The notes below the pieces were generated by a model that worked only from the letters and a program-made list of their open reading frames with translations, ran no database searches and had not been told where the DNA came from. This document shows, piece by piece, positions 1 through 6,173 of a stretch of 10,054 nucleotides of DNA (its first letter is position 1; each line of letters begins with the position of its first letter). The translations under genes and the position numbers were made by a program. Source of the stretch: Kordiimonadaceae bacterium (GTDB lineage: Bacteria; Pseudomonadota; Alphaproteobacteria; Sphingomonadales; Emcibacteraceae); NCBI GenBank assembly GCA_018699075.1, contig JABIPV010000327.1, positions 1 to 10,054 on the forward strand, in the 5' to 3' direction.

Positions 1-731
1 ATTTTGATATCATCTTCATTTTGCATCAAGGGCATTTTGGCGGTGATGATGTTTTCTTCCTGTTCATGCGTAAGATAATTCAAGGTGATGACGATGTTCC
101 AACGGTCCATTTGCCCTTGGTTAATTTGCTGAGTGCCGTGATATAGCCCCGTGGTATCACCAAGACCAATTGTGTTGGTGGTGGAAAATAAACGGAATGA
201 CGGGTGAGGGTGGATCACTTTATTTTGATCAAGCAAAGTTAATTTACCTGCAACTTCAAGAACACGCTGGATTACAAACATAACGTCAGGACGGCCCGCA
301 TCATATTCATCAAAAACCAGTGCCGTTGGGCTTTGCAGTGCCCACGGCAGGATGCCTTCTTTAAATTCGGTTACTTGAACGCCTTCTTTTAAGGTGATGG
401 CATCTTTACCGATTAAATCAATACGGCTGATGTGACTATCGAGGTTAATACGCAGGCAAGGCCAGTTTAACCGCGCGGCAACTTGTTCGATATGGGTTGA
501 TTTACCCGTACCATGATAACCTTGGACCATAACGCGGCGGTTATGTGAAAAACCAGCAAGGATCGCAAGGGTCGTGTCATGATCAAAAATATAATTGTTA
601 TCAATTTCTGGAACATGTTCATTGGCCTCAGAAAATCCATTGATTTCAAGTTCGGAATCAATACCAAATACTTGTTTCACATTTAAAAGCATATCAGGAA
701 TACCGGATTCTGCATTGGTCTTAGTCGTCAT
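1..731 (-). CDS. cobS: Cobaltochelatase subunit CobS (AAA+ ATPase), 3' end cut by window edge
   Basis: This is the AAA+ ATPase subunit of the CobN-CobS-CobT complex. The complex inserts cobalt into hydrogenobyrinic acid a,c-diamide in the aerobic (oxygen-dependent) cobalamin pathway in the cytoplasm. From the ATG at 731 I read 243 residues before the edge. Walker A is GYHGTGKS at residues 71-78, Walker B is LVFDEYD at about 138-144, a sensor-1-like STTN lies at 183-186, and a probable arginine finger is the MDRW around R210. The text around these motifs (PCLRINLDSHISRIDLIGKD, IGLGDTTGLYHGTQQINQ) is typical of CobS. Known CobS proteins are about 330 residues, so roughly 90 C-terminal residues lie outside the window. 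It follows the J-domain gene by 24 bases on the same strand and probably shares its transcript. Its own ribosome binding site is weak. cobT would be expected next, beyond the edge. Confidence 0.95.
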   Translation of the reverse strand, partial: MTTKTNAESGIPDMLLNVKQVFGIDSELEINGFSEANEHVPEIDNNYIFDHDTTLAILAGFSHNRRVMVQGYHGTGKSTHIEQVAARLNWPCLRINLDSHISRIDLIGKDAITLKEGVQVTEFKEGILPWALQSPTALVFDEYDAGRPDVMFVIQRVLEVAGKLTLLDQNKVIHPHPSFRLFSTTNTIGLGDTTGLYHGTQQINQGQMDRWNIVITLNYLTHEQEENIITAKMPLMQNEDDIK

Positions 732-755
732 ATCAAAGTCCACTTATCAAATTTA

Positions 756-1238
756 TTAGCTAAAATCTTTATCTTTTAAGGCATTATAGGCTTCATTGAC
801 TTTTTCAAAAATCAATATAGCGTTTTCAAGATTTGGATTTTGGTCTGGATGGCAATGTTTGACAAGTGTTTTATACGCTTTTTTGATATCATCAGGTATT
901 GCACCTGTTTCAAGACCCAAAGTTTTTAAATTTTCTAAGTCTTCTTTGGTATAATTTAAGGTTTTATTTTTTGACACATGACGTAGTCTTACACTTGAAT
1001 TAAGTTGTGAAGTGTGTTGTTGATTAGTTTGATTTTTACCTGCTTTATTCTGGGTCCAATTATTTTCAACGCCGTTAATATAGGATCCTGGTGCAACCAC
1101 GCCTAAATCAAACATGCGAACATGCAGGTGACAAAACCAATGAATGTCGTCTTTGGAAGCGGTGGTCTGGATGCGATATCTGCCCTCATTCCCACAGTCT
1201 TGCCATTCACAAAGACGTATATTTTGACCGTTACTCAT
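756..1238 (-). CDS. J-domain (DnaJ-like) protein with N-terminal Cys/His cluster, upstream of cobS
   Basis: This 160-residue protein carries a C-terminal J domain. The HPD signature that stimulates Hsp70/DnaK ATPase is H130-P131-D132, followed by a helix-III-like FEKVNEAYNALKD at 144-156, and the protein ends right there. There is no G/F region, no CxxCxGxG zinc finger and no DnaJ C-terminal substrate domain, so it is not DnaJ itself. The N-terminal 60 residues hold C10, C15, C36 and H39 (CEWQDC and WFCHLH), spaced like a small metal site. A hydrophilic, Asn/Gln/Lys-rich linker at about 60-95 separates the two parts. Such proteins often sit just before cobS in alphaproteobacteria; a chaperone or assembly role for cobaltochelatase is my inference from that context. 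The ATG at 1238 has an AGGTGA-like ribosome binding site upstream. Confidence 0.88.
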   Translation of the reverse strand: MSNGQNIRLCEWQDCGNEGRYRIQTTASKDDIHWFCHLHVRMFDLGVVAPGSYINGVENNWTQNKAGKNQTNQQHTSQLNSSVRLRHVSKNKTLNYTKEDLENLKTLGLETGAIPDDIKKAYKTLVKHCHPDQNPNLENAILIFEKVNEAYNALKDKDFS

Positions 1239-1263
1239 GAGTTTTACTTTTCACCTATTGTCT

Positions 1264-1286
1264 TTGTCGTTTATTGCTATTATAGC
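1264..1286. promoter_or_regulatory. Probable overlapping divergent promoters for bolA and the J-domain/cobS unit
   Basis: The 90-base gap between the two divergent genes contains CTATTATAG at 1277-1285. Read on the minus strand this gives a perfect TATAAT (1279-1284), pointing at the J-domain gene, though its -35 is poor. Read on the plus strand it gives TGCTATTAT (1275-1283), an extended -10 pointing at bolA; alternatively TTGTCT (1258-1263) with a 17-base spacer precedes TATAGC (1281-1286). The two -10 elements share bases, so the two directions would compete for polymerase. This is motif reading only. Confidence 0.35.
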
Positions 1287-1328
1287 CATATTACGTACCT
1301 AGCTACATTTTATATAGAAAGCCAGTTG

Positions 1329-1595
1329 ATGACAATAAAAGAAAAGATTGAAATAAAGATAAACAAAATAATAAATCCTCAACTGCTTGAAGTTATTGAC
1401 GAATCTCATAAGCATGCGGGTCATGTCGGTGCAAAGCCTGAGGGCGAGACGCATTTTCATATAAATATGACGGCGAATGAGTTTGATGGAATGAACCGCG
1501 TTCAGCGTCAAAGACTGGTTTATAAAGCGCTGGCAGAAGAGCTGGCGGGACCCGTTCATGCGCTTTCTTTATCACTTAAAGGTTCTGAAGATTAA
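1329..1595 (+). CDS. bolA: BolA family protein
   Basis: BolA proteins are small class-II KH-fold partners of monothiol glutaredoxins. They take part in iron-sulfur cluster handling and, in some bacteria, in stress and morphology control. I read 88 residues from the ATG at 1329, close to the usual length for an alphaproteobacterial BolA. The family core is clear: LEVIDESHKHAGH at 20-32, GETHFHINM at 39-47, the helix with LVYKALAEEL at 63-72, and GPVHALSLSL at 74-83. The open frame extends upstream to 1122 but that part is antisense to the J-domain gene, and AGAAAG at 1316-1321 serves as ribosome binding site for 1329. Gln61 sits where E. coli BolA has His in NRHRMIY. The gene ends tail to tail with the permease, overlapping it by four bases (1592-1595). 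Confidence 0.92.
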   Translation: MTIKEKIEIKINKIINPQLLEVIDESHKHAGHVGAKPEGETHFHINMTANEFDGMNRVQRQRLVYKALAEELAGPVHALSLSLKGSED

Positions 1596-2467
1596 AACAT
1601 ATAAATCAGCATTAACGGCACAGTAATAAAGCTGAGCAATGTTGTGACAAATATAAGGCTGGCAACTTCATCCGGATTACGGTTATATTTTGATGCGAGT
1701 AAATAACTAAATACTGCCACGGGCATGGACATTTGCATAATTAGTACGTTGCGTTCCAACCCTTGAAAACCAAAATATCCAGCCACCAAAATCCCAATGC
1801 TCATACCAAGGCCGATTTTAAAAACACTCAAAGCCAATATATTGCCGAAACGGATGACTTTTAAGGTGGCGAGTGATGCCCCGAGTGTCAGAAGCATAAG
1901 AGGGATCGTTACACCGGAAAGAAGTTGCGTTGTGTTCATTAGCCATTTTGGTGGTTCAATTCCGGTAAGAATGAAAAAGAATGCAGCGAAAATACCCCAG
2001 AGCAACGAGGTTTTAAGCAATGTGCTGGCACTTAAATTTCCGTGTGAAATGAATAGGGCAACGGTGATTTGAAAGAAGCAACCAATTGTAAAATAAGCAA
2101 TCGCCAAAGACATGCCGATTTCACCAAAAGCAAATAAACAAAGGGGAATACCCATATTACCACAGTTTGAAGACGCAAGCGCAATGGTGTAACCACGTTT
2201 TGGTAACTTTGCGATGCTGACAAATATAAATACGATAATATGCATTAACCCGGCGGCGACGAACGAGGCGAGCATGAAATTTGATAAATTGCCTATATCT
2301 TGCCCTAAGTTAAGCATGCCGACAAAAACCAAGCAAGGCGCGCCAAAATTCATATTTAAGCGCGTAATGAACTCCGTAGGATATTCAAAACCCCGCTTTA
2401 CCCAGATAAAGCCAATTAAGGCGATGGAAAGGACAGGGGAAATAATATTAAAAAGTTCTAAGAACAT
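1592..2467 (-). CDS. AEC (auxin efflux carrier) family permease
   Basis: This is an inner-membrane secondary transporter of the AEC family (related to YfdV and the malonate carrier MdcF), 291 residues and about ten hydrophobic segments: near 5-22, 36-54, 63-85, 95-115, 120-142, 152-168, 180-200, 207-231, 240-258 and 268-288. Family marks are NCGNMGIPL at 101-109, the broken helix that lines the substrate site, and MPVAVFSYLLA at 248-258. Members move small organic anions such as malonate, malate or related acids; the substrate here cannot be read from sequence. It lies 20 bases downstream of the LysR regulator gene and is probably on the same transcript. No good Shine-Dalgarno sequence precedes its ATG, which fits translation helped by the upstream gene. 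The length is slightly below the usual 300-320. Confidence 0.9.
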   Translation of the reverse strand: MFLELFNIISPVLSIALIGFIWVKRGFEYPTEFITRLNMNFGAPCLVFVGMLNLGQDIGNLSNFMLASFVAAGLMHIIVFIFVSIAKLPKRGYTIALASSNCGNMGIPLCLFAFGEIGMSLAIAYFTIGCFFQITVALFISHGNLSASTLLKTSLLWGIFAAFFFILTGIEPPKWLMNTTQLLSGVTIPLMLLTLGASLATLKVIRFGNILALSVFKIGLGMSIGILVAGYFGFQGLERNVLIMQMSMPVAVFSYLLASKYNRNPDEVASLIFVTTLLSFITVPLMLIYMF

Positions 2468-2487
2468 AGGGGTTCGCTTTAATGTTT

Positions 2488-3375
2488 TTACCGACTAACG
2501 GTAATTTCTTGTAAATGAGTTTTAGTGAAACTGGTAAAATTATCCAGTAATTTTTGCTTTTCAGGGTCTGATTGAGGGGATGTTTTAAGTAGTCCTATTT
2601 CACGTTCAAAATCATATCCAATCATTTTTATACGCTTTACACCGCTCACAGTATAGTGATCTGGCATGGTGGTAAAACCGACACCCGCCGCGACCATGGA
2701 AAGGGCGCGTTCATCTTGTGACGTGTTATAAACAAGGCGCGGTCTGACATTATGATCCGTGAAAAACCGACTTGTTTCACTTAAAATTTCGCATCTTGAT
2801 CTGACGATTGTGGGTTCCCCCGCAAAATCAGCCGGGTGAATTGTTTCTTTTTGTGCTAATGGATGGTGATCAGCGATGGCAATTGAATACCCTTCTTTAT
2901 AAAGCGGGGTTTTATCTTGTTTTAAAGCAGGTCTTATGATGGAGATTGCGATGTCAATTTTACCTTGATCTAATCGATTTTGGATTTCTTGCTCTGTTCC
3001 TTCAAAAAGTTCAATCATCAATCCACTGGTTTCGCGGTTAAAGGCAGATAATATTCCCTGAATGATTGTCGTCGGAATTGTCATCAATATACCTAGGCGT
3101 AATAGAACTGAACGTCCCGTAGATTTAATTTCCGTTTCGGCGAGGTTTAATTGATAAAGTATTGATTTTGCATGGGGCACAAACTTTGTGCCGCTTTCGG
3201 TAAGAAATACTCTTTTTGAAGAACGGTCAAATAACTTGCTGCCCAAATCCGTTTCAAGTTTTTTAATACCTGCGGATAAAGTTGGTTGTGTAACAAATAC
3301 TCTTTGAGCTGCTTTTGTGAAGCTTCCCGTTTCGACAATCGCGAGAAAGTACCGTAGTTGATAGTTTTCAATCAT
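2488..3375 (-). CDS. LysR-type transcriptional regulator with a single cysteine (Cys195)
   Basis: This is a 295-residue LysR regulator of standard length. The N-terminal winged helix-turn-helix covers about residues 5-62, with FTKAAQRVFVTQPTLSAGIKKLE (19-41) as the DNA-reading part and LFDRSSKRVFLTESG following. A linker helix at about 65-87 leads into the periplasmic-binding-protein-like effector domain from about 92 to 295. The only cysteine is C195, in VRSRCEILSETSRFF, roughly level with the sensing Cys199 of OxyR. However, the OxyR partner Cys208 is missing, so a disulfide switch is not expected. Its gene leads the permease gene by 20 bases, which points to control of that transporter (inference). 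A predicted promoter and a strong palindrome lie just upstream, so autoregulation is likely. The inducer is unknown. Confidence 0.93.
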   Translation of the reverse strand: MIENYQLRYFLAIVETGSFTKAAQRVFVTQPTLSAGIKKLETDLGSKLFDRSSKRVFLTESGTKFVPHAKSILYQLNLAETEIKSTGRSVLLRLGILMTIPTTIIQGILSAFNRETSGLMIELFEGTEQEIQNRLDQGKIDIAISIIRPALKQDKTPLYKEGYSIAIADHHPLAQKETIHPADFAGEPTIVRSRCEILSETSRFFTDHNVRPRLVYNTSQDERALSMVAAGVGFTTMPDHYTVSGVKRIKMIGYDFEREIGLLKTSPQSDPEKQKLLDNFTSFTKTHLQEITVSR

Positions 3376-3404
3376 AGAATTTTTTTACCTAACGTGTGAT
3401 ATGC

Positions 3405-3419
3405 ATAGATAATATCTAT
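3405..3419. promoter_or_regulatory. Perfect 15-base palindrome, probable LysR-type operator
   Basis: ATAGATAATATCTAT has two perfect seven-base arms around one central A. It fits the general LysR box T-N11-A and also ATAG-N7-CTAT, including the inner T and A of an OxyR half-site (ATAGntnnnanCTAT). It lies 30 bases before the LysR start codon and covers the predicted -10 element, as expected for self-repression. No second copy at the 7-base spacing of a full OxyR site is present. Confidence 0.6.
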
Positions 3420-3437
3420 TTTGAAGTTATTTGTAAA
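3409..3437 (-). promoter_or_regulatory. Predicted sigma-70-like promoter for the LysR/permease unit
   Basis: On the minus strand the -35 TTTACA (plus-strand positions 3432-3437) matches five of six consensus bases. A spacer of exactly 17 bases leads to the -10 TATTAT (3409-3414). Transcription would start near 3402 and leave a leader of about 27 bases before the LysR ATG at 3375, with TTAGG at a somewhat long distance as ribosome binding site. The -10 lies inside the palindrome at 3405-3419. Confidence 0.5.
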
Positions 3438-3489
3438 ATTTCTTCTTTTGCTTTAGGTTAATAAAAAATTAAGACAGGGAGAAATTTTA

Positions 3490-3864
3490 ATGGATAATGT
3501 TAAGAAAAATTGGACGATAATTCCAGCTTTACTAATTTTAATGGGATTACTTTATAAAGTATTTGAACAAAGTGTTTTAGAACATCACTTTATCATTCCA
3601 TCAACTCAATGGTTGCCACCTGCACTTATTGTGGGAAATATAATATATTATGCTTTAAAAGGATACAAATGGGCGATAATTATTAACTTTTGGATATGTT
3701 TTGTCGTGGAATTTATGGGATTTTTGTCTCTGTTTTATTCACCAACACTGGCAAAAACATATTTTGGACCTATTTGGGCCGGTATAATAGTCGCACTTTT
3801 AGTGGCACTTTTTGGTTATTTATTATATAGTTACCAAAAACAACAAGAGTTATTTAAACATTAA
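3490..3864 (+). CDS. Small four-helix membrane protein of unknown function
   Basis: I do not recognise this 124-residue protein. It is strongly hydrophobic, with four probable membrane helices at about 8-24, 42-57, 61-83 and 93-114, a short charged N terminus (DNVKKN) and a charged, Gln/Lys-containing C terminus (YQKQQELFKH). Aromatic residues sit at the helix ends (W41, W61, W68, Y91, F92, W96). There are no cysteine clusters or membrane-embedded acidic patterns suggesting a transport or redox role; the single Cys is C70. The ATG at 3490 has a good ribosome binding site (AGGGAG, eight bases upstream). The gene is visibly AT-richer than its neighbours. It diverges from the LysR gene across a 114-base gap and precedes the serine hydrolase by 55 bases. 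It could share either control region; no clear promoter of its own was found. Confidence 0.75.
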   Translation: MDNVKKNWTIIPALLILMGLLYKVFEQSVLEHHFIIPSTQWLPPALIVGNIIYYALKGYKWAIIINFWICFVVEFMGFLSLFYSPTLAKTYFGPIWAGIIVALLVALFGYLLYSYQKQQELFKH

Positions 3865-3919
3865 TCCTTTTTCTTTATAAATTTTAATAAGAAAAACAAT
3901 TAATGTTACGGGTTTATAT

Positions 3920-5146
3920 ATGCGCTTATTAAATTTGATCGTTTTGCTGTCCTTTTTGTCGACCTCTGCATCTTTTGCGGCGTCAGTAGAGGATATCGTA
4001 AAAACTTTCGAAAAAGAATTTAGAGCCGAAATGATCGAAAACGAAGTGCCAGGTGGTGCTTATGCGATTATTCGCGGTAATAAAGTCGTGTCCATGGGAA
4101 GTTACGGCGTACGGGCAAAGGGAAGCACAGCGAAAGTAAATGAAAACACAGTCTTTAGGCTTGCCAGTGTATCCAAGACATTTGCTGCGGGATTAACCGC
4201 AAAGCTGGTTGAGGAAAATAAATTTAATTGGGATGATAAAGTTGTCGATTTTGTCCCCGGGTTTCGCTTTAAATCTACAAAATATTCTTCAAATCTAACC
4301 GTTCAGCATATTATTTCTCAAAGCTCAGGTCTTGTTCATAATGCTTATGACAACTTGGTTGAAGCCAATTATGATATGCCACGCATTATTGATAAATTTA
4401 GAGAAATTAATCCAGGCTGTAGTCCTGGAAAATGTTATGGATATCAAAATGTACTCTATAGCCTTATCCAGCCAGTCCTAGAAAAATCTACGGATACAAG
4501 TTATTCAAATTTAATGAATAATCGCATTTTTGACCCACTAAAAATGGAGCATTCATCGCTTGGGTACGAATCTTTTCTTGAAAACAATAATCATGCTGAA
4601 CCACATGTTTTTACCAAAAAAAGTGGTTGGATAAAAACCAAAGTTAAGCCTAATTATTATAATATTCTACCTGCTGCAGGAGTGAATGCCAGTATTTTGG
4701 ATATGTCAAAATGGATGATGGCTCAAATGGGTTATTTCCCAGAAGCCTTTTCACCAGAAGTTATTGAGACGGTAACCAAAAGACGGGTTCGTACGTTAAA
4801 AGAAATGAATAAACGCAATTGGCGTCCTGCATTAAAGAATGCTCATTATGGAATGGGCTGGCGCATTTATGACATGGGTGGGCAAGATTTGGTTTATCAT
4901 GGCGGTTCTGTCGCGGGATTTAGAAGCGAAGTGGCTTATTCAAAAGATAAAGACTTGGCACTTGTGATTTTGTTAAATGCAGAAACGCGTGTGGGAAGTA
5001 ATTTAACTGCGGCGTTTTGGTCAGATGTATTTAAGCCTGAGCCAAAGAAAAGGGTGGTTAAGAAAAAAGTAGCTCCGAAGAGTACACGTTTAGCAAATTC
5101 ATATGTTCCAAGAGATAAGCCATCAATCATTCCGGCATCGCAATAA
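3920..5146 (+). CDS. Exported serine hydrolase of the beta-lactamase class C / penicillin-binding-like family
   Basis: This 408-residue protein has the serine beta-lactamase-like fold used by class C beta-lactamases, DD-peptidases and EstB-type esterases. A signal peptide is clear at residues 1-20 (MRLLNLIVLL start, SFA before the cut), so it acts in the periplasm or outer envelope. The catalytic SxxK is S83-V-S-K86, the second motif Y-x-N is Y175-Q-N177, and the third is H327-G-G329 where beta-lactamases have KTG. His-Gly-Gly is common in esterase and peptidase members, so classical beta-lactam resistance is not implied. C167 and C172 (GCSPGKC) lie just before the Tyr and may form a disulfide. 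After the fold, residues 372-408 form a Pro/Lys-rich tail with KKR and KKK blocks. ACGGG before the ATG serves as ribosome binding site. dusC starts 10 bases later. The substrate is unknown. Confidence 0.88.
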   Translation: MRLLNLIVLLSFLSTSASFAASVEDIVKTFEKEFRAEMIENEVPGGAYAIIRGNKVVSMGSYGVRAKGSTAKVNENTVFRLASVSKTFAAGLTAKLVEENKFNWDDKVVDFVPGFRFKSTKYSSNLTVQHIISQSSGLVHNAYDNLVEANYDMPRIIDKFREINPGCSPGKCYGYQNVLYSLIQPVLEKSTDTSYSNLMNNRIFDPLKMEHSSLGYESFLENNNHAEPHVFTKKSGWIKTKVKPNYYNILPAAGVNASILDMSKWMMAQMGYFPEAFSPEVIETVTKRRVRTLKEMNKRNWRPALKNAHYGMGWRIYDMGGQDLVYHGGSVAGFRSEVAYSKDKDLALVILLNAETRVGSNLTAAFWSDVFKPEPKKRVVKKKVAPKSTRLANSYVPRDKPSIIPASQ

Positions 5147-5156
5147 CCTTTAAAGC

Positions 5157-6092
5157 ATGAAAATCGTATTAGCACCCATGGAAGGTGTCATTGATTATGC
5201 AATGCGTGAATTGCTTACCAGCAGCGGTTCTTATGATCATGCAGTTACAGAATTTGTCCGCATAAATGATATGCTGCTTCCAAATTCAACATTTTATAAA
5301 TATTGTCCAGAGCTTAAACAGGAAGGAAATACCAAGTCGGGAACCCCTGTTTTTGTTCAGTTGCTAGGCCAACATAGCAATTGGATGGCAGAAAATGCGG
5401 TGCGTGCTGTATCATTAGGGGCCCCAGGTATAGATTTAAATTTTGGCTGTCCTGCAAAAACGGTTAATCGTCATCGCGGCGGATCGGTACTTTTGAAAGA
5501 ACCAAATGTGGTTCATGAAATTGTAAAAGCAGTAAGACAAGCTGTACCAGTTGAAATCCCTGTTACTGTTAAAATGCGCCTTGGTTATGATGATAAATCC
5601 CAAGCAATAGAAAATGCTCTTGCCATTGAAGAAGCCGGTGCAAACGCCCTTGCGGTTCATGCACGGACGAAAACAGAAGGATATAGACCACCTGCCCACT
5701 GGCATTGGATAGCGAAGATCAATGATCAAGTGAAAATACCCTTGGTGGCCAATGGTGACATATGGTCACGGGCAGATGCACTTGAATGTATGAAAGTGTC
5801 AGGGTGTAATGATATTATGATCGGGCGTGGTGGTCTGTCGCTTCCGAATTTAGCAGATACCATAAAAAATGATGTTGCCCCTTTAAGCTGGGAAGAAGCC
5901 TGTAAGCTTTTGGTGCGTTACAGTGGCTATACGAGAGACGATAAAAGCAAGAATTTTCTGCCCAACAGGATCAAGCAATGGTTCACATATCTAAGGAGAG
6001 AATATAATCAAGCCGACGATTTATTTCAGGAAATCAAAACCTATCGTCAACTTGATGAAATTATTTCCATCATTAATAGAAAATATCTATAG
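5157..6092 (+). CDS. dusC: tRNA-dihydrouridine(16) synthase, DusC type
   Basis: This FMN-dependent enzyme reduces a uridine in the tRNA D-loop to dihydrouridine; DusC of E. coli acts on U16. The 311 residues align almost end to end with E. coli DusC from memory: LAPMEGVIDYAMRELL at 5-20, ITEFVR-like VTEFVRIND at 30-38, GVDLNxGCPxKTVN at about 91-104 with the catalytic cysteine at C98, the KMRLGYDD strand at 139-146, VHARTK at 167-172, VANGDIW at 197-203, and the FMN phosphate site IGRGGL at 222-227. The C-terminal RIKQWFTYLRREY at 271-283 is the DusC-type tRNA-binding helix domain and separates it from DusA and DusB. The start at 5157 is 10 bases after the hydrolase stop, so the two are probably co-transcribed; the ribosome binding site is weak. 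The stop TAG lies in a TCTATAGA palindrome. Confidence 0.93.
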   Translation: MKIVLAPMEGVIDYAMRELLTSSGSYDHAVTEFVRINDMLLPNSTFYKYCPELKQEGNTKSGTPVFVQLLGQHSNWMAENAVRAVSLGAPGIDLNFGCPAKTVNRHRGGSVLLKEPNVVHEIVKAVRQAVPVEIPVTVKMRLGYDDKSQAIENALAIEEAGANALAVHARTKTEGYRPPAHWHWIAKINDQVKIPLVANGDIWSRADALECMKVSGCNDIMIGRGGLSLPNLADTIKNDVAPLSWEEACKLLVRYSGYTRDDKSKNFLPNRIKQWFTYLRREYNQADDLFQEIKTYRQLDEIISIINRKYL

Positions 6093-6127
6093 AACGTATT
6101 AATATTATTAATTTTATCTATGATAGA
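6084..6127. promoter_or_regulatory. Repeated TATCTAT elements with inverted partners before liuB
   Basis: TATCTAT occurs at 6084-6090 and again at 6115-6121, exactly 31 bases or about three helical turns apart. Each forms a small inverted repeat: TCTATAGA at 6086-6093, which includes the dusC stop, and TCTAT-G-ATAGA at 6117-6127. The same heptamer forms one arm of the palindrome before the LysR gene. I see no convincing -35/-10 pair here, so an operator role is only a suggestion; the sequence is AT-rich and chance is possible. Confidence 0.25.
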
Positions 6128-6173
6128 AAGTTTGATACTCTACTTTAATATAAAAAGAAGAGAGTGATGAACA

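Noticed and set aside
1122..1328. Upstream in-frame extension of bolA to an ATG at 1122
   Set aside because: The extra 69 residues lie antisense to the J-domain gene and through the promoter region; BolA homology and the ribosome binding site both begin at 1329.
3868..3896. TTTTTCTT and AAGAAAAA as an 8-base inverted repeat after the small membrane protein, as a possible terminator
   Set aside because: Only one GC pair, a 13-base loop and no following T run; too weak for an intrinsic terminator.
3920..5146. Reading the serine hydrolase as an antibiotic-resistance beta-lactamase
   Set aside because: The third motif is HGG instead of KTG, and the setting is a housekeeping and metabolic region; the broader esterase/peptidase family is the safer call.
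6098..6112. ATTAAT-ATT-ATTAAT repeat after dusC as a terminator or operator
   Set aside because: It is made only of A and T in an AT-rich gap, and its arms are self-complementary; expected by chance and unable to form a stable terminator.
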